Shown: positions 52,442 through 61,674, counted from the stretch's first letter. The stretch is DNA of 64,000 bases from DAOVXM01 sp963746255 (GCA_963746255.1 CAVVAJ010000007.1:992001-1056000), one strand, 5' to 3'. Notes: generated by a model not told the origin, from the sequence alone. Numbers and translations: made by a program.

Positions 52442-53401
52442 ATGAATATTTTACTAACTGGCTCCGTGGCTTATGATTATTTAATGACATTCCCAGGATA
52501 TTTCCGGGACCATATCCTGCCCGACAAGCTCGAAAGTATTAGCCTTTCTTTTCTTGTCGATAGTATGGTCCGATTACGCGGCGGAACGGCGGCCAATATC
52601 GCCTATACCCTGGCTTTGCTCGGTGAAAAACCACGAATATTCGCTGCGGTTGGTGAAGATTTTGCAGAATATCGCACATGGTTAGAGACAAATGGAATTG
52701 ATACGACTTGGGCGAAGGCGGTTCCAGGGGAATTTACAGCTTCGTTCTTCGCGAATACCGACCTTTCCAACGCCCAAATTGCTAGTTTTTACCCGGGTGC
52801 AATGGCTCGAGCATCAGAGCTCTCATTAAAATCGATTGTAAGTGAAAAGCCTGATATGGTTGTGATCTCCCCGAATGACCCCGAAGCAATGAAATCATAT
52901 GTTACAGAATGTATCGACTTGGGTTATAAGTACATCTACGACCCAAGCCAGCAGATTGTAAGGTTTAGTGGAGAGGAGTTGCGAGCTGGGATTGAAGGGG
53001 CGTATGCCTTATTTCTCAATGATTACGAATACGCATTGACACAGAAAATGACAGGAATGTCTGAAGAGAGGCTTTTAGAGTACGTTGATGTATTGGTAGT
53101 TACACGCGGAGAAAACGGATCGGATATCTATACCAAAAATAACCAATTTCACATACCTGTTGTGCCACCAAAGAGAATTGGAGATCCTACCGGTGTTGGT
53201 GATGCGTTTCGAGGTGGATTCCTGGCAGCATACGCGCGAGGACTAGATTGGGAGTCGTGTGGGCAAGTCGGTTCGCTAGCTGCAACCTACTGTCTTGAAG
53301 AAACCGGTACCCAAACGCATACGTATACGAGACGCGAATTTATTGATCGCTTTCGCGAGTGCTTCGATGATCAAGGGAAATTAGAGGTATTTACGAGTTA
53401 A
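52442..53401 (+). CDS. adoK: Adenosine kinase, PfkB family (mycobacterial AdoK type)
   Basis: A 319-residue ribokinase-fold kinase. The opening ILLTGSVAYDYLMTFPG, FLVDSMVRLRGGTAANIAY, AQIASFYPGAMARA, DPSQQIVRFSGEEL and the catalytic DPTGVGDAFRGGF all resemble the bacterial adenosine kinase known from Mycobacterium. It phosphorylates adenosine to AMP. Between MtnA and AhcY this is logical: AhcY releases adenosine, and its removal pulls the hydrolase forward. 46 bases follow the mtnA stop. Confidence 0.88.
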   Translation: MNILLTGSVAYDYLMTFPGYFRDHILPDKLESISLSFLVDSMVRLRGGTAANIAYTLALLGEKPRIFAAVGEDFAEYRTWLETNGIDTTWAKAVPGEFTASFFANTDLSNAQIASFYPGAMARASELSLKSIVSEKPDMVVISPNDPEAMKSYVTECIDLGYKYIYDPSQQIVRFSGEELRAGIEGAYALFLNDYEYALTQKMTGMSEERLLEYVDVLVVTRGENGSDIYTKNNQFHIPVVPPKRIGDPTGVGDAFRGGFLAAYARGLDWESCGQVGSLAATYCLEETGTQTHTYTRREFIDRFRECFDDQGKLEVFTS

Positions 53402-53418
53402 TTTTGGAGCATAGATTA

Positions 53419-53537
53419 GTGCTTTGTCAAGGATGAAAGTTTCACACGATAACGGAGTTAATGCACACTCGACAAAGCTTAAAGTGTTACGTCTACACAT
53501 TATTCTAACTAAACAATCAAATTTGAGGGAACACTAG
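53419..53537. repeat. Dispersed inverted-repeat element, copy 2 (inverted)
   Basis: Reverse-oriented counterpart of 37668-37781, about 119 bp, in the adoK-ahcY gap. It begins GTGCTTTGTCAAGGATGAAA and ends GGGAACACTAG. The inner inverted repeats are GCTTTGTCAAGG (53421-53432) and an imperfect CTCGACAAAGC ending near 53480. It may affect transcription through to ahcY. Confidence 0.75.
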
Positions 53538-53592
53538 ATTCTAATATTCAAACTTGCCGTCAAGCAAGGAAATAATTCAGTGGAGATAATCA

Positions 53593-54852
53593 ATGGAACA
53601 GCATGACATAAAAGATGTAAAGCTTGCCGAAGGAGGCCGGCGCAGAATTAATTGGGCTGAACGAGAGATGCCAGCCCTTCGATTGATCCAGGAAAGATTT
53701 GCCAAAGAACGACCTCTTGAAGGAGTGCGTATTTCCGCATGTTTGCACGTAACAACGGAAACTGCTAATTTGATGCATACCCTCCATATTGGTGGGGCAG
53801 ATGTAGTTCTGACTGCTTCGAATCCCCTTTCAACTCAAGATGACGTGGCGGCTTCGCTGGTAACACACTATGAAATTCCCGTATATGCGATTAAGGGCGA
53901 AGACAATGTGACCTACTACAAGCATATCAATGCTGCGCTTGACCACGAACCTCACATAACTATGGACGATGGTGCTGACTTGGTCGGTACTCTCCACAAA
54001 GACCGGCGAGAAATGTTGGCCAACATGGTAGGTGGTACCGAGGAAACAACCACTGGAGTCATCCGTTTACGGGCAATGGCAGCTGATAATATGCTTGAAT
54101 TTCCCGTCATTGCGGTAAATGATGCCATGACAAAACATTTATTTGATAATCGCTATGGCACTGGTCAATCAACGATAGATGGAATTATCAGAGCTACAAA
54201 TGTTTTATTGGCTGGAAAAACATTCGTTGTTGCAGGTTATGGTTGGTGTGGACGAGGATTGGCGATGCGAGCGCGGGGGATGGGCGCTAACGTGATTGTC
54301 ACCGAAGTTGACCCACTGCCCGCGTTGGAAGCTGTAATGGATGGATTCCGGGTTATGCCGATGGCAGAGGCGGTCGTATCCGGTGATATTTTCTGCACAT
54401 TGACAGGGGATATCAATGTACTGGACCGTCACCATTTGGAGGCGATGAAAGATGGTGCTATTGTAGCTAACTCTGGGCACTTTAACGTCGAGATTAACAT
54501 TCCTGCTTTGGAAGAGATGGCTGTTGAGAAGCGGCTCGTCCGGCCATTTGTTGAACAGTATGAGCTATCAGACGGTCGGCGGATCAACCTTTTGGGAGAA
54601 GGTCGGTTGATCAATCTAGCTGCTGCGGAGGGACATCCAGCAAGCGTTATGGACATGTCCTTTGCTAACCAAGCTCTATCTGCAGAGTACATGATCAAGA
54701 ATGCCGGCAGCATGGAAAAGAAAGTCTATGCTGTTCCTGAAGATATCGATAAGGAAATTGCCCGTATTAAATTAGAGGCTATGAAGGTGAATATCGATAT
54801 CTTGACCGCAGAGCAGATAAAATATTTGAACTCATGGCAGGAAGGCACATAG
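53593..54852 (+). CDS. ahcY: Adenosylhomocysteinase
   Basis: A 419-residue NAD-dependent S-adenosylhomocysteine hydrolase, which relieves product inhibition of methyltransferases by splitting SAH to homocysteine and adenosine. Motifs are CLHVTTETANLMHTL, TASNPLSTQDDVAA, the catalytic DDGADLV, NDAMTKHLFDNRYGTGQS, the NAD loop VVAGYGWCGRGLA and NSGHFNVEI. It lacks the C-terminal K-x-DHYRY tail of eukaryotic enzymes, like archaeal and Thermotoga forms. GGAGAT lies upstream of the ATG. A strong terminator follows. Confidence 0.96.
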   Translation: MEQHDIKDVKLAEGGRRRINWAEREMPALRLIQERFAKERPLEGVRISACLHVTTETANLMHTLHIGGADVVLTASNPLSTQDDVAASLVTHYEIPVYAIKGEDNVTYYKHINAALDHEPHITMDDGADLVGTLHKDRREMLANMVGGTEETTTGVIRLRAMAADNMLEFPVIAVNDAMTKHLFDNRYGTGQSTIDGIIRATNVLLAGKTFVVAGYGWCGRGLAMRARGMGANVIVTEVDPLPALEAVMDGFRVMPMAEAVVSGDIFCTLTGDINVLDRHHLEAMKDGAIVANSGHFNVEINIPALEEMAVEKRLVRPFVEQYELSDGRRINLLGEGRLINLAAAEGHPASVMDMSFANQALSAEYMIKNAGSMEKKVYAVPEDIDKEIARIKLEAMKVNIDILTAEQIKYLNSWQEGT

Positions 54853-54871
54853 CTAAAATCTCAAAACGTTG

Positions 54872-54900
54872 AAACACCGTCCGCGAGGGCGGTGTTTTGT
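54872..54900 (+). terminator. Terminator of the mtnA-adoK-ahcY unit
   Basis: AAACACCGTCC (54872-54882) folds with GGGCGGTGTTT (54887-54897) around a GCGA tetraloop with one G-T pair, followed by TTGT. A GNRA-capped intrinsic terminator, 20 bases after the ahcY stop. Confidence 0.88.
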
Positions 54901-54943
54901 AATACCAACCGGTTCAATTGGAGAGATACCGAAGTTACGTTTA

Positions 54944-55492
54944 TTATGATGCGTCTGAAACGACGATTTGTAAAAAGAATGTATCCCCAAATGGCTCGCC
55001 TTGAGGCGAGAATGCTTGCCAGGCGCAGCTATAAGTACCGTTTTCTATTGGAGTGGTTAATAAGAGATTAATAATGACATCAGTGTTGCTGCGAGCGGGG
55101 TAGAGCGATTGTTCGGTGGTAATACCAAAATCTGCGCCAGCAATCATCTGCAAATGATATTCTTTATTCCAGTTACAAGAACCACTGTTTCTGATGAGCC
55201 AACGTTTGTCAATTTGCTGTCCGGGAGAAACTGATGTTCCGTCAGGAATTGTGATATCTTCTAGGAAAGTTAAATCATTGCTGCATGATGGTGTTGGTGT
55301 CGTAAATGGTGTAGGAGTGTCAGATATAGTTGGTGAGGGCGCAGCGGGTATTTGAGTGAGTATGGGCGCGGGAGAAACCGCAATCGTTGGAGGTCGAAAA
55401 ACTTGATTGCCTATCGTATAATTATCCCCGCCAGTGCATGCACTTATCACCGGGATAAAGAATATAAGAGCCGCGACTTCCCAAGTATGCAT
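54944..55492 (-). CDS. Lipoprotein with an NBR1-Ig-like domain
   Basis: A 182-residue exported protein: lipoprotein signal (ALIFFIPVISAC), a Pro/Thr/Ser-rich linker (about 35-70) and one Ig-like beta-sandwich (about 75-180). The pattern PDGTSVSPGQQIDKRWLIRNSG...CNW...GTYSCAWQAFSPQGEPFGD is that of the NBR1 (next to BRCA1) central domain, found in eukaryotic autophagy receptors and in many extracellular bacterial proteins. Function unknown; probably adhesion or cell-wall binding. It lies directly downstream of recA. Confidence 0.78.
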   Translation of the reverse strand: MHTWEVAALIFFIPVISACTGGDNYTIGNQVFRPPTIAVSPAPILTQIPAAPSPTISDTPTPFTTPTPSCSNDLTFLEDITIPDGTSVSPGQQIDKRWLIRNSGSCNWNKEYHLQMIAGADFGITTEQSLYPARSNTDVIINLLLTTPIENGTYSCAWQAFSPQGEPFGDTFFLQIVVSDAS

Positions 55493-55532
55493 CTATTTGA
55501 TCAGTGATCGAAAAGCAGCGCTGTTTTCCAGA

Positions 55533-56612
55533 TTACCTGTCCTCTTCTGTCTCAAATTCGCCATCAGCGGTATCGATCGGAAACGGCATGATGTCATTGA
55601 GAGTTTGTTGGCGGATAGCTAGCTCGATTTCATTTGCTAATTCGGGATTTTGACGTAAAAAATCTTTGGAGTTTTCTCTCCCCTGGCCAAGCCGGAGGTC
55701 ACCGTATGAGTAAAAAGATCCACGTTTGGTAATTATTTCCAGCTCAGTTGCTAAATCGAGGATATCACCGACTTTGGAGATACCTTCATTATACATAATA
55801 TCGAATTCTGCTGTCCTGAAGGGGGGGGCGACTTTATTTTTAACGACTCGGACCCTCGTGCGATTACCAATAATCTCCGATCCCAGTTTTATTGATTGGA
55901 TCCGGCGCACATCCATGCGGATACTTGTATAAAACTTCAATGCCATTCCACCGGTCGTTGTTTCTGGATTTCCGAACATAACCCCAATTTTTTGTCTCAA
56001 TTGATTGGTAAATATTACTGCCGTATTCGTTTGCTTGATGGCGCCCGACAACTTGCGGAGTGCTTGGGACATCAGACGGGCTTGCATCCCCATGGGGGCA
56101 TCACCCATATCACCCTCAATTTCGGCTCGTGGAACCAACGCGGCCACAGAATTGATGACGATCACATCGACTGCCCCAGAGCGGACGAGCGTTTCTGTAA
56201 TTTCGAGTGCTTGTTCACCCATATCGGGTTGGGATATGAGAAGATTCTCAACATCCACGCCACACATTGAGGCATAGACCGGGTCGAGTGCGTGCTCCAT
56301 GTCAATGAAAGCGCAAGTCCCTCCAAGCTTCTGGGCTTCGGCTACGATATGTTGTGATATGGTCGTTTTGCCTGATGATTTAGGTCCATATATCTCGGTT
56401 ATTCTGCCACGCGGAATTCCACCAACACCAAGCGCAATATCTAAAGATAAAGAGCCAGTAGGAATAGCTTCGACAGTTAGCTGTTTCGCGTCACCTAAAC
56501 GCATAATTGAGCCATCCCCATACCGTTTTGTGATATCACCGAGCGCTTTGTCTAAAGCAATCTGACGCGCCTCATCATTACCCGAACGCGAATTTTGATT
56601 ACTGCTCGCCAT
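55533..56612 (-). CDS. recA: Recombinase RecA
   Basis: A 359-residue recombinase for homologous repair and SOS induction. Walker A lies at residues 76-84 and reads GPKSSGKTT; the usual Glu is Lys here. Other marks: AFIDMEHALDP, NLLISQPDMGEQALEI, VIVINSVAALVP, FTNQLRQKIGVMFGNPETTTGG and LGQGRENSKDFL. GAGGAG is placed ten bases before the ATG. The promoter contains a LexA-like box. Confidence 0.96.
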   Translation of the reverse strand: MASSNQNSRSGNDEARQIALDKALGDITKRYGDGSIMRLGDAKQLTVEAIPTGSLSLDIALGVGGIPRGRITEIYGPKSSGKTTISQHIVAEAQKLGGTCAFIDMEHALDPVYASMCGVDVENLLISQPDMGEQALEITETLVRSGAVDVIVINSVAALVPRAEIEGDMGDAPMGMQARLMSQALRKLSGAIKQTNTAVIFTNQLRQKIGVMFGNPETTTGGMALKFYTSIRMDVRRIQSIKLGSEIIGNRTRVRVVKNKVAPPFRTAEFDIMYNEGISKVGDILDLATELEIITKRGSFYSYGDLRLGQGRENSKDFLRQNPELANEIELAIRQQTLNDIMPFPIDTADGEFETEEDR

Positions 56613-56662
56613 AATGGTTCATCTCCTCAATAAGTAGTACGATAAGTATCTCATCTCACATT

Positions 56663-56690
56663 AGTTTAGCACATATGTTCTGAGTGTCAA
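56663..56690 (-). promoter_or_regulatory. recA promoter with LexA-like operator
   Basis: On the minus strand TTGACA (complement of 56685-56690), a 16-base spacer and TAAACT (complement of 56663-56668). Within the spacer, GAACATATGTGC (complement of 56669-56680) matches the Gram-positive/Chloroflexi-type LexA dyad GAAC-N4-GTTC at all but one base. Repression by LexA is the natural inference. The -35 overlaps the end of the upstream peptidase gene. Confidence 0.7.
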
Positions 56691-57832
56691 GGGGTGGAGG
56701 TCGGAGTGGCATCTGGAGGGATAAACTCGAACCCAGGCGTAGGAGGTAGTTCAGTTTTATAGCCATTTTTGCCTCGAAAGGTGAAATAGCTAATCATCCC
56801 TGAACCTACTTCGATCTCCTGATTATATGTACTCCCTTGGTACGCTATCCATATTTCATATCTTCCTGCAGGTAGGTCACCGAGAACAACGTTTTCTCGG
56901 TAGTAATCATCACTTGCAGCTGCTCCCTGTCCATAGGTATTGACATTCCAATCTTGGGTTGTATCCATTGAGCGTACTTTTACTTGGTAGGAGTTTATTA
57001 AATCACCAGAAGTACTCATAACTCGCCCTGCTATCAATCCCCAACCGATTGGCGGGGCAAGCCACAGCTCCGGGTTGCGCGTGTCAAAGAAATTATTCTT
57101 TCCGATTCGAACTTCATAATGTAAGTGTGGGCCGGTAACTTTTCCAGTTTGTCCAACCAATCCAATTAGCTCTCCGTCTTCTACATGCTGACCAACGACC
57201 ACGTTTATCTGGTCCAAATGCCCATAAACTGTGAAAAGCTCTTGTGCGTTATAACCGAAATCATGTTTGATGACAATTGCCAGTCCATACGGGTCATCCA
57301 TGTCTTTCACGCCGCGAAATAAGCCATATCCAGCCCAAGTTACCCTGCCTGTACCTGTAGCAAGGACCTCGGTGCCAATAGGGGCCGGTATATCGATACC
57401 TGTGTGGACTACTTCGGGAAGAAAAACCCCTCCATACCGGTAATCTGGTAGCGGCCAATTTATTTCATCTGCAGCAATCGGGCGTGAGAAGTAAAAGTGA
57501 TCGAATTCTGTTGGAGCCCAGGGTGTTGGGTACAGTGGAGGTCGCCAAGCCGATGCGGGTACTGCCCTTGGGGTGGGAAATACGAAACGCAGTGGATCAG
57601 GAACCGGACTAGGCATTTGATTAGTTGCTATGTTCTCCGTGGTTGTTAGACCGATTGACCCGCTGATTACCTCTGTAGGTCGCTGAATAGTGGGAGTTAC
57701 CTGGATTTTTACGTTTTTTGGGGTGGCTGAGAGCTGGTTTGCGACTTCAGGTGTGTTGGTGTATTTTTCAACTTGACATCCTGCAGAACCCAAGCAGAAT
57801 AACAATGTGAGAAACATCCTGAAGAGCGTCAT
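56687..57832 (-). CDS. M23-family peptidase lipoprotein (LytM/DD-endopeptidase type)
   Basis: A 381-residue exported protein. The ATG at 57832 overlaps the stop of the upstream gene (ATGA) and gives a lipoprotein signal (FLTLLFCLGSAGC). The M23 domain has the zinc motifs HTGIDIPAPIGTEV and GPHLHYEVR with the linking GELIGLVGQTGKV. A C-terminal beta-domain (from about 275: VMSTSGDLINSYQVKV) follows. It may cut peptidoglycan cross-links or act as an activator. It is translationally coupled to the TolB-like gene. Confidence 0.9.
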   Translation of the reverse strand: MTLFRMFLTLLFCLGSAGCQVEKYTNTPEVANQLSATPKNVKIQVTPTIQRPTEVISGSIGLTTTENIATNQMPSPVPDPLRFVFPTPRAVPASAWRPPLYPTPWAPTEFDHFYFSRPIAADEINWPLPDYRYGGVFLPEVVHTGIDIPAPIGTEVLATGTGRVTWAGYGLFRGVKDMDDPYGLAIVIKHDFGYNAQELFTVYGHLDQINVVVGQHVEDGELIGLVGQTGKVTGPHLHYEVRIGKNNFFDTRNPELWLAPPIGWGLIAGRVMSTSGDLINSYQVKVRSMDTTQDWNVNTYGQGAAASDDYYRENVVLGDLPAGRYEIWIAYQGSTYNQEIEVGSGMISYFTFRGKNGYKTELPPTPGFEFIPPDATPTSTP

Positions 57833-59961
57833 GGCGAGGGGGTAGTTAATACGCTGACCGGGCTGGGTGTTCGGGATGGCCAAGGCGTTTTTGTAAATGT
57901 TGGTGTTTGGGTTGGCCAGCGTGTCTTTGTTGGGGTGAAAGTAGGTGGAATCACCTTGGTTGGTGTTGCTAGAGCATCTGCGGGGTAAATTTCTGCCATA
58001 GCAGAAAACCAGTCTAATCCGTCACTTAATACGAAAGTGTTATGTTGGGCTGCTCCATAGGCGTAACGCCAACTGCCTAATGCGGGCAAGCGTTGCCACC
58101 CAGTTACATATGCGAGCCGCGTCAAATCTTCCCAATACCCGCCTGGAATTTCCTGAGCCGAGGTACCGCCCTGCTCATAAAATCTTGTATCGCCACTGTA
58201 ACGCGCGTTGAAATCCCAAGGGAACTCGTAGAGCGGTCTTCCTTGTGTACCATCTTGATAACGTGTGCGAACATAGACACGCCAGTATGTAGCAGGTCCA
58301 TAATCTTCTCGAGTAATAGCTATCCAACCGGCATTGATAGGTGCAGGGTTAAAGGCAATAGCTCTACCGGAGTACAACCAATTATCAAACATACCCGGGA
58401 ATAATGGTGTGGTTAGGGGTACAAAAGCATTTTCTAGCGTTGACAGGTAATCCCAACCTATTCGCTCTCTTAATCCAGACCTAAGTGCCGAAAAAGCTTC
58501 ATCAACGAGATCGTGTAGTAAGGGATATGGAGCTTCGATATCGGAAAGCTGGACTATGTTGTAACGACTCCCAATTATCCTGGAGACTGCTGAAAGCGAA
58601 GGTTTCCATAGTGGTGTCGGTGTCATTTGGCCGATTTGCTGAATGCTCTTTGGTAGGTCTCTAGGAAGAGTTGTCTTCCCCCACGAAAGGCCATCGAGAG
58701 GACCAGGTAATGCGATCATGGGCAGCACAAGACCGGTTTTTTGGGTGTGGTAAGCAGTAAGGTAATGGTAGTTCGGTGTATCAAGGGGGGTGAGAATATA
58801 GGCCCCGGTTGGGTCCCAAACTGGATGTGTACCTGCGCCGAGTAGTCGAGCGTTAGTAGATGTTGTTGTATCAGCCGATACAACAATATTTGTGAAGCCA
58901 TCCGAAGTAGATGCCCAGGCTAATCCTCCATCAGTTGGAGACCAGGTTGGATAACGATCATCCGAGAGAGGGCTGCGGCTAATGTTGCGAAATCGTCCTT
59001 CCACTTTATCAAGATCTGCTGACCATATCTCATGATCGCCGGCCAGAGCTTGGACAAATGCAATCTGCCTTCCAGATGGCGACCAAACTGGACCGTACTC
59101 ATTACCTTCAGCTCCGGTTAGTTGGATTATGATTGGCTCTAGGTCATTGGCATCAGGGACTTGAATGATGAAAATATCTAGGCCATGGCTGTCATTTTTT
59201 TCTACCCCAGGGAATGAAGGACGGGTTGAGGGGGTGTAATCTTCATCCAATAGCGGGATCGCGTTTGCATGGGGAAAAGGGACAAACGCTTCATAAGCCA
59301 ACCATTGACCATCAGGAGACCATGCAGGAGATGACTCGAATTCCGCAGTCCGTGTGACGCTTGTAACCTCTGCAGTTTCCAAGTTTAAGATATATATATC
59401 CCACTGCCCGGTACGATTTGATGAATACGCAAGTTTAATCCCGTCTGGGCTAACCGCCGGGGTGATATCATCCCAACTTCCATTTGTCAGCCGTATAAAC
59501 CCTTTTGAAGTCGGGGTATAAGCATATATGTGGGAATAACCAGATTCATCGAGCGAGAGAAATATTGTCCCGCTGATATTAATAGATGTGTCATTTGTTG
59601 AAGCGGAACCATCCGTACCAGAGAGGGCTAACGGTGTTGGTGAGGCCGTTTTTGAGTTGGAGGGGTCTAGAGTGTTTGCCAATAATGGTTGGACTGTAGT
59701 TGTCGTGGAAATCTGGCTAGCTGAGGTGCCTTGATTGGAATTTGGGAAAGAATTATTTTGCTGATCAACTTGCTCGGGCGAAGTAGTTGCTGGTTGAAAC
59801 TGTGCTTGGGCTCCCGAATTTCTATCGCGATCTTCAGCTTGGTTTATAAAAATACTAATTAATAAGAGAACGGCAATTGAGATTACCAGCATTAGAACTC
59901 GTCGTAATTGAAGCTTTTGGCTGATTTGCTGGGTGTGTTTCTCACGCTGATCATTTTTCAT
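57829..59961 (-). CDS. Membrane-anchored TolB-like beta-propeller protein
   Basis: A 710-residue protein. A basic N-terminus and one membrane helix (LMLVISIAVLLLISIF) precede a Gln/Ser/Thr-rich linker. A TolB/PD40 propeller follows with repeats of the type ISPDGIKLAYSSNRTGQWDIY, WSPDGQWLAYEAF and WSPSGRQIAFVQ (about 130-430). A second globular part (about 470-680, PLLHDLVDEAFSAL) is unrecognised, and the tail is Thr/Pro-rich. Function unknown, probably a surface scaffold. The start at 59961 (MKNDQREKH) is preferred over 60012. Confidence 0.8.
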   Translation of the reverse strand: MKNDQREKHTQQISQKLQLRRVLMLVISIAVLLLISIFINQAEDRDRNSGAQAQFQPATTSPEQVDQQNNSFPNSNQGTSASQISTTTTVQPLLANTLDPSNSKTASPTPLALSGTDGSASTNDTSINISGTIFLSLDESGYSHIYAYTPTSKGFIRLTNGSWDDITPAVSPDGIKLAYSSNRTGQWDIYILNLETAEVTSVTRTAEFESSPAWSPDGQWLAYEAFVPFPHANAIPLLDEDYTPSTRPSFPGVEKNDSHGLDIFIIQVPDANDLEPIIIQLTGAEGNEYGPVWSPSGRQIAFVQALAGDHEIWSADLDKVEGRFRNISRSPLSDDRYPTWSPTDGGLAWASTSDGFTNIVVSADTTTSTNARLLGAGTHPVWDPTGAYILTPLDTPNYHYLTAYHTQKTGLVLPMIALPGPLDGLSWGKTTLPRDLPKSIQQIGQMTPTPLWKPSLSAVSRIIGSRYNIVQLSDIEAPYPLLHDLVDEAFSALRSGLRERIGWDYLSTLENAFVPLTTPLFPGMFDNWLYSGRAIAFNPAPINAGWIAITREDYGPATYWRVYVRTRYQDGTQGRPLYEFPWDFNARYSGDTRFYEQGGTSAQEIPGGYWEDLTRLAYVTGWQRLPALGSWRYAYGAAQHNTFVLSDGLDWFSAMAEIYPADALATPTKVIPPTFTPTKTRWPTQTPTFTKTPWPSRTPSPVSVLTTPSP

Positions 59962-60134
59962 GGATTTATTCTCGAAGCACAGAGGTACTAACCTGTGATG
60001 ACATTCTAGCATGAACGAAATATGTGTCCCAACAAACCAATAACAAACCAGCCTTCAATCTTGTTAAGATTATTTGAGGAAAACTGGTTTATTACGTTGG
60101 GTAATGCGTCCTTCTTCGTGTGATTGAAAATTCA

Positions 60135-60527
60135 CTAGATCGTGAATTCAGTTTTTTCTATATCAACAATATTCTTATTCGTCCTAGGTCCCAGATTGGA
60201 TAACTGTTCCGCAGTATCGTTGAGTGTTTCATAATACATATTTGCGGTCACCAGATATTTTCCAGGTTTGTTGCTGCCCCGTAAATGCAATGTGAACTCC
60301 ATATCGTACTCGATGGTTTCAATGATCGTGATACATGCAACTTCTTCGCCATCTTGATTATGGATGGTGATCACCACGTTCGGGTTTTTCTGAAAGGGAG
60401 TGATTTCCAGATTCACGCGTACACGTTGTTGATCCGCCCATGGTTTAACAGATAGGTTTTGTATTCTGATCTCATTTGGGGGAAGTGGAACTGTATCAGG
60501 ATCGGTGAAGTAGATATCCATCGGCAT
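60135..60527 (-). CDS. Conserved-looking hypothetical protein (beta-sandwich)
   Basis: A 130-residue soluble protein without signal peptide. The alternating hydrophobic pattern (RVRVNLEITPF, VVITIHNQDGEEVACITIIE, MEFTLHLRG, GKYLVTANMYYE) predicts an Ig-like or C2-like all-beta domain. I do not recognise the family. A terminator and 300 bp of otherwise featureless DNA separate it from degV. Confidence 0.65.
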   Translation of the reverse strand: MPMDIYFTDPDTVPLPPNEIRIQNLSVKPWADQQRVRVNLEITPFQKNPNVVITIHNQDGEEVACITIIETIEYDMEFTLHLRGSNKPGKYLVTANMYYETLNDTAEQLSNLGPRTNKNIVDIEKTEFTI

Positions 60528-60757
60528 CCTTTTTCACAACCTCAGCACATGTCAGTAGTTCTCTCGACATGATTGTGATAGGTTTATGGGCGCAGGCAAT
60601 ATTGGGCTTGATGTATTAATATTTTCCTGTTTGGATTGGTTTCTATCTTTATACCTTGTTCGAATTAAACAAGTCTACTAATTGATTATATCGAACCGTT
60701 GTTCAGAGAATATGAGAATTTACGAAATCCCTTATTATGATTGATCCATCCCCATAA

Positions 60758-60788
60758 GAAAAAACTCTCCCGGATTTTCCAGGAGAGT
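60758..60788 (-). terminator. Terminator of degV
   Basis: ACTCTCC (60764-60770) pairs with GGAGAGT (60782-60788) with further pairing inside. On the minus strand the stem is followed by TTTTTTC (complement of 60757-60763). It lies about 40 bases after the degV stop. Confidence 0.88.
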
Positions 60789-60825
60789 GTACTTAATTAT
60801 GTATCGTTACCAATGGACGGGGTAT

Positions 60826-61674
60826 TTAGATTCCATATAGGTATGCTAACCCAACAGTACCAGGACCTACGTGAGTACCAATTGCTGGGCTCAATTCGCT
60901 TATAATCGATTCGTTGGGTTTTATCCGTTCTGCTGCCATAGAGACAAGCTGTTCCGCATCAAGTTTCGCGTTGGCGTGTAAGGCGGCTAAGTGAATCGGA
61001 TTTTGTCCGGCAGTCCGCTCTTCAACGATTTCGATGATCCGTTGCCAAGATTTTTTACGTGTACGAACGCGTTCGACAGCCTCTATTCGTCCATCCATTA
61101 CCTCGAGGATGGGTTTTATGTTGAGGGCTGTCGCTAGAAAGCGGCTTCCCCCTCCAATCCGGCCTCCACGATGTAGAAACTCAAGGGTGTCAACTGCGAA
61201 TATGATCCCAATGTTTTCTTTCATACCCTCAACCAAAGCTATACATTCCTTGAGAGAAGCTCCATCCATTGCTGCTTTGGCGGTAGCAATCACCTGGAAA
61301 CCTAACGCCATTGATGTTGTACGAGAATCAATGATCTCTATTCCTCCATCCGCCACAAGATCTCGGGCTTGAATGGCAGAATTGATTGTGCCCGAAAGTT
61401 CATTGGATAATAAAATCGCCAAAATCTCGTAATCTTGTTCTAAAAGTGAGGAAAATATTGATTGGAATGATGCGATCGTTGCCTGCGAAGTCGTAGGAAA
61501 CACTACAGAATTAGCTAATCTTTGATAATACTCTGTCGGTTGGATGTCGACCCCGTCTTGAAAGGTCTCCTCGCCCCATATGAGTATCTGTGGCGCAACC
61601 GAGATATGATACTGTTCGACGATTTCATGTGGAATGAAAGCTGTGCTATCGGTAACAATTGTTACTTTGCCCAT
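60826..61674 (-). CDS. DegV-family fatty-acid-binding protein
   Basis: A 282-residue protein of the DegV family, which binds long-chain fatty acids; some members (FakB) present them to the kinase FakA. The start MGKVTIVTDSTAFIPHEI has GGAGGAG just upstream; the 52-residue in-frame extension to 61830 is not conserved. Other marks: FPTTSQATIASF, ILLSNELSGTINSA and DTLEFLHRGGRIG. No fakA-like DAK gene is nearby. Confidence 0.92.
   Translation of the reverse strand: MGKVTIVTDSTAFIPHEIVEQYHISVAPQILIWGEETFQDGVDIQPTEYYQRLANSVVFPTTSQATIASFQSIFSSLLEQDYEILAILLSNELSGTINSAIQARDLVADGGIEIIDSRTTSMALGFQVIATAKAAMDGASLKECIALVEGMKENIGIIFAVDTLEFLHRGGRIGGGSRFLATALNIKPILEVMDGRIEAVERVRTRKKSWQRIIEIVEERTAGQNPIHLAALHANAKLDAEQLVSMAAERIKPNESIISELSPAIGTHVGPGTVGLAYLYGI

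Noticed and set aside
60528..60757. Small RNA or tRNA gene in the gap before degV
   Set aside because: No cloverleaf, promoter-terminator pair or conserved motif was seen apart from the degV terminator.
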